Part shown: in pieces, positions 16,788-25,150 of the stretch
How positions within the stretch are numbered: the stretch's first letter is position 1
How the letters are laid out: each line of letters begins with the position of its first letter
Source of the DNA: Christiangramia bathymodioli
GTDB lineage: Bacteria; Bacteroidota; Bacteroidia; Flavobacteriales; Flavobacteriaceae
Assembly: GCA_009735695.1 (NCBI GenBank)
Contig: SRSL01000001.1
Location: 124,048 to 188,047 of the forward strand
Length of the DNA stretch: 64,000 bases
Reading direction: 5' to 3'
Made by a program: the position numbers and the translations under genes
Notes under the pieces: generated by a model
The model's database searches: none
Seen by the model: only the letters and a program-made list of their open reading frames with translations
What the model was told of the DNA's origin: nothing

Positions 16788-17678
16788 ATGGAATACCGAC
16801 AAATTCGCTATTTCCTGGTCACTGCAGAAGAGTTGCATTTTAGAAAAGCTGCTGAAAAACTTTTTATTACGCAACCGGGGCTCAGCAGGCAGATCAGGCA
16901 ACTGGAAGAAGAACTGGACCTCATCCTTTTCGAACGCAATAATCGGTCGGTAAGGCTCACACCTGCGGGTGAATATTTGTATTCTGAATTTCAGCGAAAC
17001 ATGGGAGAGCTGAATAATATCGTGGAACACGCAAAACTAATTGATAGCGGAATTAAAGGTAAACTGAAGATCGGGTATATAGGCTCTGCAATGAACCAGG
17101 TTATCCCGGAAATCCTGCTTCAGTTCAAGGAGAAATTCGGAAAAATCCTTTTCAGCCTAAAAGAGCTCGATAACCAGCAACAGGTTGATCAACTCCTGTC
17201 GCAAAACCTCGATATTGGTTTTGTTCGGCTTGAAAAAGCCCCCGAAAGCCTGGAAATGATTCCCGTCCTGGAAGAACCATTTTGTTTGGTATTACCTGGA
17301 GATCATCCGGTGAATCCTGATAGTTTTGAAAGCCTGGACCAATTGAAAGATGAAGCTTTTATCATGTTTGACGCAGATTACAGTCCATCTTACTATAAAA
17401 AGGTGATGCTCATTTTCGAAGAACATGGGATCTCTCCCATTATTTCGCATGAAACCATTCATGCGAGTTCAATTTTCAGGCTTGTAGAGAACAAATTTGG
17501 AATTTCTATAGTGCCTCGTTCACTGCAATATGGCTATGACCTGAACATTAAATTCATTGAACTGAACGAAAGCGGCCAGCGAACTGTATTGAATGCAATC
17601 TGGAATACGAACCGCCGAAATCCGGCCCTGGAAAATCTGCAGGATTATATCCGAAATTATATTAAAATCAGATCCTAA
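16788..17678 (+). CDS. LysR-family transcriptional regulator
   Basis: A 296-residue LysR regulator of standard length. The N-terminal helix-turn-helix reads MEYRQIRYFLVTAEELHFRKAAEKL with QPGLSRQIRQLEEEL, then VRLTPAGE. The C-terminal co-inducer domain starts near residue 90 with KGKLKIGYIGSAMNQVIPEIL. It is divergently transcribed from hutH-hutU with an 84-base gap, the usual arrangement of a LysR protein with its target. It therefore probably controls histidine degradation, perhaps sensing urocanate or histidine. In most bacteria hut is under HutC or HutP, so this assignment rests on position only. Confidence 0.9.
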   Translation: MEYRQIRYFLVTAEELHFRKAAEKLFITQPGLSRQIRQLEEELDLILFERNNRSVRLTPAGEYLYSEFQRNMGELNNIVEHAKLIDSGIKGKLKIGYIGSAMNQVIPEILLQFKEKFGKILFSLKELDNQQQVDQLLSQNLDIGFVRLEKAPESLEMIPVLEEPFCLVLPGDHPVNPDSFESLDQLKDEAFIMFDADYSPSYYKKVMLIFEEHGISPIISHETIHASSIFRLVENKFGISIVPRSLQYGYDLNIKFIELNESGQRTVLNAIWNTNRRNPALENLQDYIRNYIKIRS

Positions 17679-17684
17679 GCTTAA

Positions 17685-17704
17685 AAAGGGGAAATAACCC
17701 CTTT
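17685..17704 (+). terminator. Weak terminator-like hairpin after the LysR gene
   Basis: AAAGGGG pairs with CCCCTTT around a six-base loop, just after the stop codon. The T-run is only three bases, so termination is doubtful. Confidence 0.4.
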
Positions 17705-17895
17705 CCGATCATTTATAGAGAATATAATTTAGCAGAAACTTATTTTTCAGCAATTGGATTGGATCGAGGTTTCTCAATTTTCAGCAATTCCTGGATAGCC
17801 ATCCACACACAATTCCTCCCAACCTGGAAATTATCTCCAGAACTAAAAAGGAATTTTTGATTCATTCAATTTCAGAAATAAAGCAATTCGTATTC

Positions 17896-18063
17896 ATGTT
17901 ATCAATTTCTTTCGAAGCCACGATGGTGGGTATTTCAATTGGCCTGATCCTTTGTTTTTTAACCTGGATGCTGTTCAGGCCTGAATGGAACCGAACTCAG
18001 AAAATGCTGATTGGTTTCCTGGGATTAGGCTTGATAGTCCTTGGGGTATATCTATGTCTTTAG
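17896..18063 (+). CDS. Possible small membrane protein, 55 residues
   Basis: From the ATG at 17896 the frame encodes 55 residues with two hydrophobic segments (MVGISIGLILCFLTWMLF and MLIGFLGLGLIVLGVYL) separated by a short basic loop, RPEWNRTQK. The frame is open back to a TTG at 17857. It could be a real helical-hairpin membrane protein; its regular hydrophobic pattern argues against chance. No family is recognised. It is convergent with the SRAP gene, five bases apart. Confidence 0.45.
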   Translation: MLSISFEATMVGISIGLILCFLTWMLFRPEWNRTQKMLIGFLGLGLIVLGVYLCL

Positions 18064-18068
18064 AAAAG

Positions 18069-18803
18069 TTATAATTCCAGAAATGGGTCCAGGGCTTCAA
18101 CGGGCTCAACAACTTTACTGGTGTCTTTCAATTCCCGGTTAACCTTCAACCTATAATTAATCACCGGATGTGCGCGGAAAGATTTTGACGTGAATCCGTC
18201 TTTCATCAGATCCTTGATCACAGGATCTGGTTGAGCGGCAGATACCCATTCGGTTTCCAGTTCCCTGTCAAGAACCAATGGCATTCTCCGGGCTTTATTA
18301 TGGACTTTCTCGAACAAGGGATTAGCCTTAACCGTTATCAAGCTTACGGAGTAGATCCCCTTATTATCTTTATTATAAATTCCGGCGAAACAAAAAATAT
18401 CCCTCGAATAAAAATCAGTGCTATTCTCCAGGTAACAGAAATACGGCTGACTTTGCTTTCCAATATGGTGCGGCTCGAAAAAACCATCGGCAAAGACCAG
18501 GCATCGGGATTCTCTGATTGGGCCTGAATATAACCTGGAATCGAAGACCTTATCATCCCGGGCATTGAGCGTATTATATTTCCCTTCTTTATAGAAAGTT
18601 TCTGCATCAGCAAAAGAGGGAACCAATCCCCATTTGGCCGGATACCAGTGACCGGGTTCATCCATAGGCAGAATATAGATGGTATTATGTGCAAAACCAT
18701 CATTGAGATGATAGGGTTCCAAAATATCCTTTTCTACAGGCGGTTTTTTGATGTATTTCGTAAGATTGATTTCGGACTGATAAAGCGATTTCTGATAACA
18801 CAT
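18069..18803 (-). CDS. SOS response-associated peptidase (SRAP/HMCES/YedK family)
   Basis: A 244-residue protein when started at the ATG at 18803. An upstream start at 18851 would bury the key residue: SRAP proteins need Cys2, exposed after Met removal, to form a thiazolidine crosslink to abasic sites in single-stranded DNA. Here the start reads MCYQKSL. Other family features are PAKWGLVPSFA, YNTLNARDDKV (Asn near 95, then Arg), CLVFADGFFEPHH (active-site Glu) and the late HNKARRMPLVL (catalytic His). It should shield abasic sites in ssDNA during replication. It appears to be a single gene. Confidence 0.9.
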   Translation of the reverse strand: MCYQKSLYQSEINLTKYIKKPPVEKDILEPYHLNDGFAHNTIYILPMDEPGHWYPAKWGLVPSFADAETFYKEGKYNTLNARDDKVFDSRLYSGPIRESRCLVFADGFFEPHHIGKQSQPYFCYLENSTDFYSRDIFCFAGIYNKDNKGIYSVSLITVKANPLFEKVHNKARRMPLVLDRELETEWVSAAQPDPVIKDLMKDGFTSKSFRAHPVINYRLKVNRELKDTSKVVEPVEALDPFLEL

Positions 18804-18907
18804 TTTTAGATCTTTCGATTTTGCTTTACTAAAAATACAAATAAAGAACATCTTAAATTGATTATGGTTATTTTCCTAATTTATGGATTTATTCCTATTT
18901 TTGAAAT

Positions 18908-19276
18908 ATGAGTTTAGAAAAACCTTACGGCGGAATATTTTACAGGCGAAGCGCTGAGAAATTGAGCGAACCTCATCTGGGCATCGAGGTAGATTACTGG
19001 TATATGGCCAAGAGAATTTCAGAAAATTCACCCATCATTGATCTGTGCATTTGCACCCTGCTTTACGATCATCGCAGCAATAGGTTCGAATGCAAATCAA
19101 TTCACCAGGGCACTTATAAAAACTGGAGGGAGGTGATTAGACAGCGGCTGGAATTCCATATGCTTAAAGAGGGCGTGGACAAACTGATGGCGAAACGGAT
19201 CGCCCGTGACATCGAGGTAAGTAAGGAAAAGATGCTGGAATTTAATCGCGAAGATTTTCTTTATAGAAATAAGTAA
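18908..19276 (+). CDS. Hypothetical protein, 122 residues
   Basis: A soluble-looking, charged 122-residue protein with no signal peptide and no family I recognise. The middle IIDLCICTLLYDHRS and the following basic helical region weakly resemble the protein at 12171-12518. The C-terminal half is predicted helical with many Arg/Lys/Glu. It is transcribed alone, divergent from the SRAP gene. A TATTTTTG box at 18896-18903 lies only four bases before the ATG and lacks a -33 partner. Confidence 0.65.
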   Translation: MSLEKPYGGIFYRRSAEKLSEPHLGIEVDYWYMAKRISENSPIIDLCICTLLYDHRSNRFECKSIHQGTYKNWREVIRQRLEFHMLKEGVDKLMAKRIARDIEVSKEKMLEFNREDFLYRNK

Positions 19277-19309
19277 CCTTATTCAGAAATTATGATTCAG
19301 AAGAACAGT

Positions 19310-20191
19310 TTATTTTAATTCAACAGATGTAATGATATAGCCCAATTCCTCCAACTGCACTATTAACCCACAGTCATACATCAGATGACTTAAACCTACC
19401 GCTATAAAGCAACTATTAGATTGAAGCTTTTCCTGGATGGTTTCCATCCATTTGGCATTTCTATCGGTTAGAACAAGTCTATTCCTGCAAGGCTCATCAA
19501 ACTGGTAATCCATTTCCATCCTGGCATACCAACTGGTTTCTTCACAAGAATTTGCATTCCTACTTCTTAATTTTTCAATGATATTCGCCAGTCTTCGTTT
19601 GTGATTTCGTCTTGGCATAGCCTCGACGTCCTTATTAATAATGTGAATTTGCTCTTCGGTTGTTTCCAGACCAAGAACCTCTATATTCTTTTTCACAGCT
19701 ATAGAGCTAATATAATCATCAAGGGATAAGGAAGTGTCGGTAGGATTTTTATTCAGACAAATTTCCTGCTTAAAATGCCTATTGAGAAAAACATACAATT
19801 CGGTTGGAGTCATTTTTCTGAAATCGGTAGGACTTGTCGCGAAAAGATTCTCAACAAAAGCCAGATCGTTCTTATCGAGATATTTTTTCCAATTGGTGAT
19901 TTCGGTTCTTTGATTAATAATATCTTCAGCCATCCGGCCGGGAAGATTCAGATTTTCTTTGATCAAAAGATCGCTGGATCCAAGCGCCTGATTTGCTTTG
20001 ACTATGGAATCGAAAAACTCCTTTCCAAAGGCATGGTGGGTTCCAAAAAGGTAAGAGGACCTGCCGGAATCTTTATTGCTTATTCTGAAAAGAACCGTAT
20101 TAATTTTCGCTGAATCAACAGATTGCTGGCCAAACATGGAAAGGCCAGACAATAACAAAATCAGGAGAGGAATAAATTTGCGACTTCCCAT
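19310..20191 (-). CDS. TraB/GumN-family exported protein
   Basis: A protein of about 293 residues from the ATG at 20191 (a GTG six codons upstream is less likely). It has a signal peptide (MGSRKFIPLLILLLSGLSMFGQQ) and the TraB/GumN/TIKI pattern: SYLFGTHHAFG with the GTxH motif near residue 45, KNIEVLGLETTEEQI with the central Glu, and CFIAVGLSHL near the C-terminus. Eukaryotic TIKI members are Wnt metalloproteases; bacterial members are presumed metal-dependent hydrolases of unknown substrate. It probably resides in the periplasm or outer envelope and stands alone. Confidence 0.85.
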   Translation of the reverse strand: MGSRKFIPLLILLLSGLSMFGQQSVDSAKINTVLFRISNKDSGRSSYLFGTHHAFGKEFFDSIVKANQALGSSDLLIKENLNLPGRMAEDIINQRTEITNWKKYLDKNDLAFVENLFATSPTDFRKMTPTELYVFLNRHFKQEICLNKNPTDTSLSLDDYISSIAVKKNIEVLGLETTEEQIHIINKDVEAMPRRNHKRRLANIIEKLRSRNANSCEETSWYARMEMDYQFDEPCRNRLVLTDRNAKWMETIQEKLQSNSCFIAVGLSHLMYDCGLIVQLEELGYIITSVELK

Positions 20192-20496
20192 AATATAAAA
20201 CCCATTCACCGGGGATGGTTGGAAACTGAAATTATTTACCTGTTGAAGATATTAAAAATCTAAAAGTTTATGATCAGAAAAAATGAAGGCTCTATTTTCA
20301 AAAAACTAGATAAATATGAAAGCAAATTATTCAAACCTTAAAACAAGGTTCAGCAATAAAGGAAAGGAGATTTAATAAATGAGGTCGGGCGTGGAGAATG
20401 CCAAGAAAGCTTCACTTCAGTATTTTTTTCAATAATTGCCTATATTGTTAGTTTTTACAGCCGTTTCCTTACGGTTTAATTCTACAGGATTACAGG

Positions 20497-21537
20497 ATGA
20501 AAAAAAAGCATAAAAAGTGGTTGCTAAGAATAGTACTGCTTCTTGGGACAATTGTATCCTTATATTTTGTGCCGTGGCCAATTGTCAGGGCCAGCATAAC
20601 TCCAGTACCAGATAGCGTTCAGGAACAGGTGAATAGGGCATCAGGTTATGGTTTTGATGGAATTATAGTTTATGCAGATATTGCTGGAAAGCCGCCACAG
20701 TTTTATTCTGCTGGTTATAAAAACACGGAGAATAAAATACCGGTAGATCCTAACGCCTTATTCAAAATTGCAAGTGTGGGAAAGCTCTACAAGGCTGTAG
20801 CCATCGCAAAACTTGTTAGAAATGATAAAATCTCTTTAGATAAAAGTCTGGCATTTTATCTACCGGAATTGAAAGGAAGAATTGATAATGCGGAACAGAT
20901 TAGCCTTAGGATGATGGTTCAGCATAGAAGTGGAATTCCCAATTATACCGATACTTTTAATTATTGGGCGAATCCAAAACAAAGCGATGAGGAAAATCTT
21001 GCTTTGATCCTGGATGAACCGGCTAATTTTCTACCCGGAAAAGAGTACGAATATTCCAATACCAATTATTTATTACTGGGAAGAATCATGGATAGGGTGC
21101 TGGGCTATGATCATTTCCGATTTATTCAGGAAACTATCTTAACCCCTTTGAATCTAAATAACACTTATGCATCAATAGATGAAGTAAAAATGGATAGGGT
21201 AATGAGTGGATATTATGTTGGTCACGAAGGGGATCTAAAAAATGAAAATAAGGCTTCAATGCTGGCTACTGCAGAGGATTTAGGAAAGTTTTTAAGGGCT
21301 TTAAATGATGGATCGGTTTTTCAGGATAAAAAAGAACAGCAAATCTATTCATCAATTTACAGATATGAACATACCGGTTTAATTCCCGGGTATCAAACCA
21401 TCGCGAAATACCATAATGATATAGATGCGATTGTCATTCAGTTTACCAACACCGTTGACTTCGAGGGATATAACTGGAGTTTATCTGAAATCATGTATAA
21501 TCGAATTATCAAGGTATTAAAGAAAGAAAATCAATAA
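20497..21537 (+). CDS. Serine hydrolase of the class C beta-lactamase/D-Ala peptidase family
   Basis: A 346-residue protein with an N-terminal signal anchor (KKWLLRIVLLLGTIVSLYFV). The active-site motifs are FKIASVGKLYKAVA (S-x-x-K near residue 93), YEYSNTNYLLLG (Y-x-N near 187) and EHTGLIPG (the H-T-G form of the third motif). Such proteins act on the peptidoglycan stem peptide or on small esters and amides; it need not give antibiotic resistance. The 286 bases upstream hold no gene. The DNA of this gene appears somewhat richer in A and T than its neighbours, which may hint at later acquisition. It is followed by a hairpin at 21595-21632. Confidence 0.88.
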   Translation: MKKKHKKWLLRIVLLLGTIVSLYFVPWPIVRASITPVPDSVQEQVNRASGYGFDGIIVYADIAGKPPQFYSAGYKNTENKIPVDPNALFKIASVGKLYKAVAIAKLVRNDKISLDKSLAFYLPELKGRIDNAEQISLRMMVQHRSGIPNYTDTFNYWANPKQSDEENLALILDEPANFLPGKEYEYSNTNYLLLGRIMDRVLGYDHFRFIQETILTPLNLNNTYASIDEVKMDRVMSGYYVGHEGDLKNENKASMLATAEDLGKFLRALNDGSVFQDKKEQQIYSSIYRYEHTGLIPGYQTIAKYHNDIDAIVIQFTNTVDFEGYNWSLSEIMYNRIIKVLKKENQ

Positions 21538-21594
21538 CAATAAAGCTATAAACTGCATAAAGAAATCGAAGCAGCAAACGACACCTGAAACAAA

Positions 21595-21632
21595 AAAATC
21601 CTAACAAACTTTATTCAGTTTATCAGGATTTT
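21595..21632. terminator. Bidirectional hairpin terminator
   Basis: AAAATCCT at 21595-21602 pairs with AGGATTTT at 21625-21632, and an inner AAACT/AGTTT stem shortens the loop. It can end the serine hydrolase gene. On the minus strand it follows the decayed tRNA-Arg end at 21638-21653 exactly as a tRNA terminator would. Confidence 0.65.
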
Positions 21633-21637
21633 ATTTC

Positions 21638-21653
21638 GTGACCTCGTCAGGAT
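21638..21653 (-). repeat. Decayed copy of the 3' end of tRNA-Arg
   Basis: These 16 bases match 21807-21822, the 3' end of the neighbouring tRNA-Arg, with a single mismatch. The two copies lie 169 bases apart in the same orientation. Homology stops inside the T-arm. It may be the remains of a tandem tRNA or an old integration scar. Confidence 0.6.
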
Positions 21654-21757
21654 GGTTTTTCCTTTGAGTTTCCACCTGAAAATAGGAAGTCCAACCCGCC
21701 TTCAAGGCGTTGCACTTTTTTGTTTGTCTCCAAAGCCTTGAGCAGGCTCAGCTTTTC

Positions 21758-21797
21758 CAAAAAACAAAAGAAGTCCACAGCTTTCGCTGTGGACTTC
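21758..21797 (-). terminator. Terminator of tRNA-Arg
   Basis: A perfect 11-bp stem (21770-21780 with 21787-21797, loop CTTTCG on the plus strand) lies ten bases past the tRNA 3' end and is followed on the minus strand by a T-rich run. Confidence 0.75.
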
Positions 21798-21807
21798 CTG
21801 CTTTAAG

Positions 21808-21881
21808 TGACCTCGCCAGGATTCAAACCTGGAACCTTCTGAGCCGTAATCAGATGCGCTATTCAGTTGCGCCACGAGGCC
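21808..21881 (-). tRNA. tRNA-Arg (anticodon ACG)
   Basis: The 74-base minus-strand sequence folds as a full cloverleaf. The acceptor stem GGCCTCG pairs with CGAGGTC and has discriminator A. The anticodon stem TCTGA/TCAGA encloses the loop TTACGGC, giving anticodon ACG. The T-arm has GGTTTGAATCC. The CCA end is not encoded. A in the wobble position would be edited to inosine to read CGU, CGC and CGA. Confidence 0.92.
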
Positions 21882-21969
21882 TTTATTTATACGCCCTGCT
21901 GTTCTGCAAAGCGGGTGCAAATATAAATCTATTTAATAAAATTAAAAACACTTTTCAGGAAAAATAAAT

Positions 21970-21992
21970 AAAAAAGGCGGGAGATCCCGCCT
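21970..21992 (-). terminator. Terminator after the M57-type protease gene
   Basis: GGCGGG pairs with CCCGCC around a short loop. On the minus strand the hairpin is followed by six Ts, about 30 bases past the stop codon at 22026. Confidence 0.75.
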
Positions 21993-22025
21993 ATTAATGA
22001 AGTACCAGGTGTTTAGGATTTGTTT

Positions 22026-22859
22026 TTAATATAAATAATTAAGGGCTATTCGGTCGTAATATCCGAATTCTCCATCCTCATTGGCTCCGAAGCAAGCCAG
22101 CATGATAGAATTGGAATCATAACCAGTTGGTGTTCCAGGAATATGAACCGCACCATCTGATCCCGCACTTTCCCCGCTCTGTCCGCAACTCTGACGGCTG
22201 AACCAGTCGGTATGTCTCAGGCCAACCGCGTGACCAATTTCGTGGGTCATCACGTGCTCATTGGTATCTACGCTGTAACTTTCCATACCTGAAAAGATCT
22301 GTACATATTTATAAGGCCTTCCTGAACTTGGGAAACCGGCAACTCCACCGGCTTCTCCATTGGGATTTTGATATACCACTATATCATATGGCCCGTAATT
22401 GGTTCCAAAGGTCAATGTAAAAGTGATTCCCAGATTTAGCGCATTATAATTGCTTAAGGCATAGTTCAACGCGGTACGCTGTTTACTGGTTAGTGCTTGA
22501 CTTCCGCCGGTGTATCCTATCACATTAATGGTACGCGGAGTACTAACAAGGTTATAGGTACGGTATTGCTTGTTGGTGATTTGAGCTGCTGAAAGACTGA
22601 ACAGCTGCTCTTCGCTCATAACGATATCATCCTCGATAAGGTAATTATCGATGAAATCTCCGTCTGGTAAGAGCATTTTATACTTTTCTACCAGGTTCGA
22701 ATTAAAATGCAGCTCGCCAACCTTGGCTTTTATTTCCTTCGGAACTTCAAATTGAACCGATTGATCCTGGGTAGCTGAAGAATCGGAAATTTCATCCTGC
22801 TGGCAGGAGGTAAAAATGCTAACGACTAACATTAGCGTAAGAAAGTTGATTTTTTTCAT
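22026..22859 (-). CDS. HEIGH-type M57 metalloprotease lipoprotein
   Basis: A 277-residue secreted lipoprotein. The leader MKKINFLTLMLVVSIFTSCQQDE carries a lipobox (FTSC). The catalytic zinc motif is HVMTHEIGHAVGLRHTDW near residues 199-216, the extended HExxHxxGxxH form, and matches the 'dual-action HEIGH' M57 family. It is expected to sit on the outside of a membrane and cut proteins or peptides. A CFGANEDGEFGYYDRIALNYLY C-terminus completes the domain. There is no T9SS sorting domain. It is a single gene with its own terminator; a 240-base gap separates it from clpS and holds nothing else but that operon's terminator. Confidence 0.88.
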   Translation of the reverse strand: MKKINFLTLMLVVSIFTSCQQDEISDSSATQDQSVQFEVPKEIKAKVGELHFNSNLVEKYKMLLPDGDFIDNYLIEDDIVMSEEQLFSLSAAQITNKQYRTYNLVSTPRTINVIGYTGGSQALTSKQRTALNYALSNYNALNLGITFTLTFGTNYGPYDIVVYQNPNGEAGGVAGFPSSGRPYKYVQIFSGMESYSVDTNEHVMTHEIGHAVGLRHTDWFSRQSCGQSGESAGSDGAVHIPGTPTGYDSNSIMLACFGANEDGEFGYYDRIALNYLY

Positions 22860-23051
22860 AATAGTTAAATTTAGGTTTTGGGGTACTTCGATGCTGAATG
22901 TACTTTAAACCTATATAACTACTAGGATAACACTTGTTAAAATGTAGGAATTTACTTAATTACGTTAATAAAATATGCTTTTAATCTATTTTAAATGTAT
23001 TTGATCGATAAAAAAAGGTAGTAAGAGGTGTTCTGAGAAAAGTCTTGAATA

Positions 23052-23080
23052 AAAAAAGCAGGACAAGAGTCCCGCTTTTT
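23052..23080 (-). terminator. Terminator of the tpiA-prmA-clpS cluster
   Basis: AAAAAGC-GGAC pairs with GTCC-GCTTTTT with one mismatch inside the stem. On the minus strand it ends in a T-run, 20 bases after the clpS stop. Confidence 0.75.
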
Positions 23081-23099
23081 TATCTTTTATTTCGTGTCT

Positions 23100-23375
23100 T
23101 TAAATAATCTCCGCGCTTAAACCGGCATCCAGTAATTTGGAACACCTTGGTTTAAGATCCTCAAAAGGCCCTGTTTTTACGGTACACTTTCCTTTATAAT
23201 GCACCAGGATAGAACATTGTTCGGCCTGTTCAGGAGTGTGGTCACAGGCATATATAAGAGTTTCTATAACGTGATCGAAAGTATTATAATCATCGTTATA
23301 TAGTACGATTTGATTTTCCTTTTTGTCTTTGGCCTTGACTTCAACCTTTTCTAAAACTTCTTCTTTCGTGCTCAT
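23100..23375 (-). CDS. clpS: ATP-dependent Clp protease adaptor ClpS
   Basis: A 91-residue ClpS. The adaptor binds N-degron substrates and hands them to ClpA or ClpC with ClpP. The core begins IVLYNDDYNTFDHVIETL near residue 24, including the NDD and Thr that contact the N-terminal residue of substrates. It continues with EQAEQCSILVHYKGKC, whose His is the conserved pocket residue. It lies 52 bases after prmA on the same strand and also has its own TATCTTTG box at 23402-23409, so it may be made from two transcripts. Confidence 0.95.
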   Translation of the reverse strand: MSTKEEVLEKVEVKAKDKKENQIVLYNDDYNTFDHVIETLIYACDHTPEQAEQCSILVHYKGKCTVKTGPFEDLKPRCSKLLDAGLSAEII

Positions 23376-23401
23376 CTTCAGTTATTTTCTCATCATCTTT
23401 T

Positions 23402-23409
23402 CAAAGATA
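23402..23409 (-). promoter_or_regulatory. Possible internal -7 promoter box of clpS
   Basis: The minus strand reads TATCTTTG, a full consensus match 26 bases before the ATG. The -33 position lacks TTG. Confidence 0.35.
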
Positions 23410-23427
23410 CGAATTATGTTAAAAAAC

Positions 23428-24261
23428 TCACCGCGAAAATTTGGCCGCGATCCAATCACTTCTTTCGAAATTTTCGACAAAATCCAGGCCAAGGTCCTTA
23501 CAGGCTTTTTCAATAACCGGTAAATCCCGTTTATAAAATCCGCTTAAAAAGATATTTCCCTGCTCGTTCAAGCACTTTTCATAAACAGGCAGATCCCTTA
23601 AAAGAATATTTCTGTTGATGTTCGCCAGGATCATATCGTACCTGCGACCTTCCAGTAATTCGGCTCCTCCTTCTTCTACATTGACATGCTCACAGTCATT
23701 TCTCGAAATATTTTCCAGGGTATTTAGATAACACCAGTTATCGATATCGATGGCATCTACTGGATTAGCGCCTTTCATAGCCGCCAGAATTGCAAGTACG
23801 CCCGTTCCGCATCCCATGTCCAAAACAGACTTTCCTTCCCATTCATTTTTCAGGATATGCTGTATCATCATATGGGTAGTGGCATGATGACCGGTTCCGA
23901 AAGACATTTTGGGTTCAATCACGATGTCGTACTCCACATCGGTTTTAGGATGAAATGGTGCTCGCACACTGCAATGCTCATCTACCTGAATAGGTGTAAA
24001 ATTCTTTTCCCACTCCTCGTTCCAATTGAGCCTCTCGATCTCACTGACCGTATAATTGATTTCGAATTCTTCCGATTGTAAAATATGAACATTAGACAAC
24101 AGGTCGTCTTCATATTCCTCTACCGGAATATAAGCAGTGATCCCGTTATCGTTCTCAACAAAACTTTCAAATCCCAAATATCCCAGTTCAGCAATGAGAA
24201 TTTCCGAAGCCGGCTGTACCGGCTCTATAGTGAACTGAAATTCCAGGTAATTCCCTGCCAT
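23428..24261 (-). CDS. prmA: Ribosomal protein L11 methyltransferase
   Basis: A 277-residue class I methyltransferase that trimethylates ribosomal protein L11. An N-terminal substrate domain (about 1-110) precedes the Rossmann domain. The SAM motif VLDMGCGTGVLAILAAMKGA lies near 145, preceded by MSFGTGHHATTHMM, which is diagnostic for PrmA. The motif IV DMILANINRNILL is near 208. It starts one base after the tpiA stop, so the two are co-transcribed. Confidence 0.95.
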   Translation of the reverse strand: MAGNYLEFQFTIEPVQPASEILIAELGYLGFESFVENDNGITAYIPVEEYEDDLLSNVHILQSEEFEINYTVSEIERLNWNEEWEKNFTPIQVDEHCSVRAPFHPKTDVEYDIVIEPKMSFGTGHHATTHMMIQHILKNEWEGKSVLDMGCGTGVLAILAAMKGANPVDAIDIDNWCYLNTLENISRNDCEHVNVEEGGAELLEGRRYDMILANINRNILLRDLPVYEKCLNEQGNIFLSGFYKRDLPVIEKACKDLGLDFVENFERSDWIAAKFSR

Positions 24262-24262
24262 C

Positions 24263-25015
24263 TTAAAAAGAGTTTACGATCTTGATAAAATCTACGGCAT
24301 TCAAACTGGCCCCTCCAATTAGACCTCCATCTACATCTTCCTTGGCAAAGATCTCCTTAGCATTATCTGGCTTTACACTTCCACCATACAGAATAGAAGT
24401 ATTATTAGCAATCTCGCCTCCGATATTCTTCTCAAGAAGATTTCTTATAAATTTATGCATTTCCTGTGCCTGTTCCGGGCTGGCGGTTTCACCTGTTCCT
24501 ATGGCCCAAACCGGCTCGTAAGCCAGGATGACCTTGTTCCAGGCATCTTTAGACAATTGAAAAAGAGCCTCTTTTAATTGGGTCTCAACTACTTCAAAAT
24601 GCTTTTCATTTTTACGGTCTTCCAGCTCTTCTCCAAAACAGAAGATCACGGTCATTTCATTATCGATCGCAGCCTTCACTTTTTTCTGAAGCAATTCATT
24701 GCTTTCATTGAAGTAAGCCCGGCGCTCACTGTGACCTAGAATTACTGTATTAACCCCGATGCTTTTAAGCATGGAAGCCGAAACTTCTCCCGTATAGGCA
24801 CCGCTTTCGCTCTCATGCATATTTTGAGCGGCCACAAAAATTGGAGTATTACGCAATGCCTGGAAAGCCGGATATAAATTGGTGAACGCCGGAGCTACCA
24901 TCACGGTAGCCTCAGGCTCTTTTACCATCTGAAGTTTTAACTTGCTGATGAGTTCTTCAGTTTCAGCAAGGTCCTTGTTCATTTTCCAGTTTCCGGCAAC
25001 TATATTCTTTCTCAT
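24263..25015 (-). CDS. tpiA: Triosephosphate isomerase
   Basis: A 250-residue TIM barrel of standard length that interconverts DHAP and glyceraldehyde-3-phosphate. The active site is complete: GNWKMN near residue 8 (Lys), ILGHSERR near 94 (His), AYEPVWAIGTG near 166 (Glu) and the phosphate loops YGGSVKP and GLIGGASL. It leads the tpiA-prmA-clpS unit, with a TATATTTG box at 25065-25072 about 50 bases upstream. Confidence 0.97.
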   Translation of the reverse strand: MRKNIVAGNWKMNKDLAETEELISKLKLQMVKEPEATVMVAPAFTNLYPAFQALRNTPIFVAAQNMHESESGAYTGEVSASMLKSIGVNTVILGHSERRAYFNESNELLQKKVKAAIDNEMTVIFCFGEELEDRKNEKHFEVVETQLKEALFQLSKDAWNKVILAYEPVWAIGTGETASPEQAQEMHKFIRNLLEKNIGGEIANNTSILYGGSVKPDNAKEIFAKEDVDGGLIGGASLNAVDFIKIVNSF

Positions 25016-25064
25016 GATTAGTTTTAAATTGAAATTTTACTGTTTGGATTATTTGAGCTTATAA

Positions 25065-25072
25065 CAAATATA
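25065..25072 (-). promoter_or_regulatory. Possible -7 promoter box of tpiA
   Basis: The minus strand reads TATATTTG, matching TAnnTTTG. Only a CACA/TGTG sequence is found near -33, so the promoter is partly supported. Confidence 0.4.
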
Positions 25073-25150
25073 AGTAATGCGAGCCTCACAGAGTCTTAAA
25101 CCCATGCCAAAGCTAAAAATTTGAAGAATTTGATACAGGTTTTCCTGTAC

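Noticed and set aside
18896-18903. TATTTTTG as promoter of the 122-residue gene
   Set aside because: It lies four bases before the ATG with no -33 element in range, so a chance match in AT-rich DNA is as likely.
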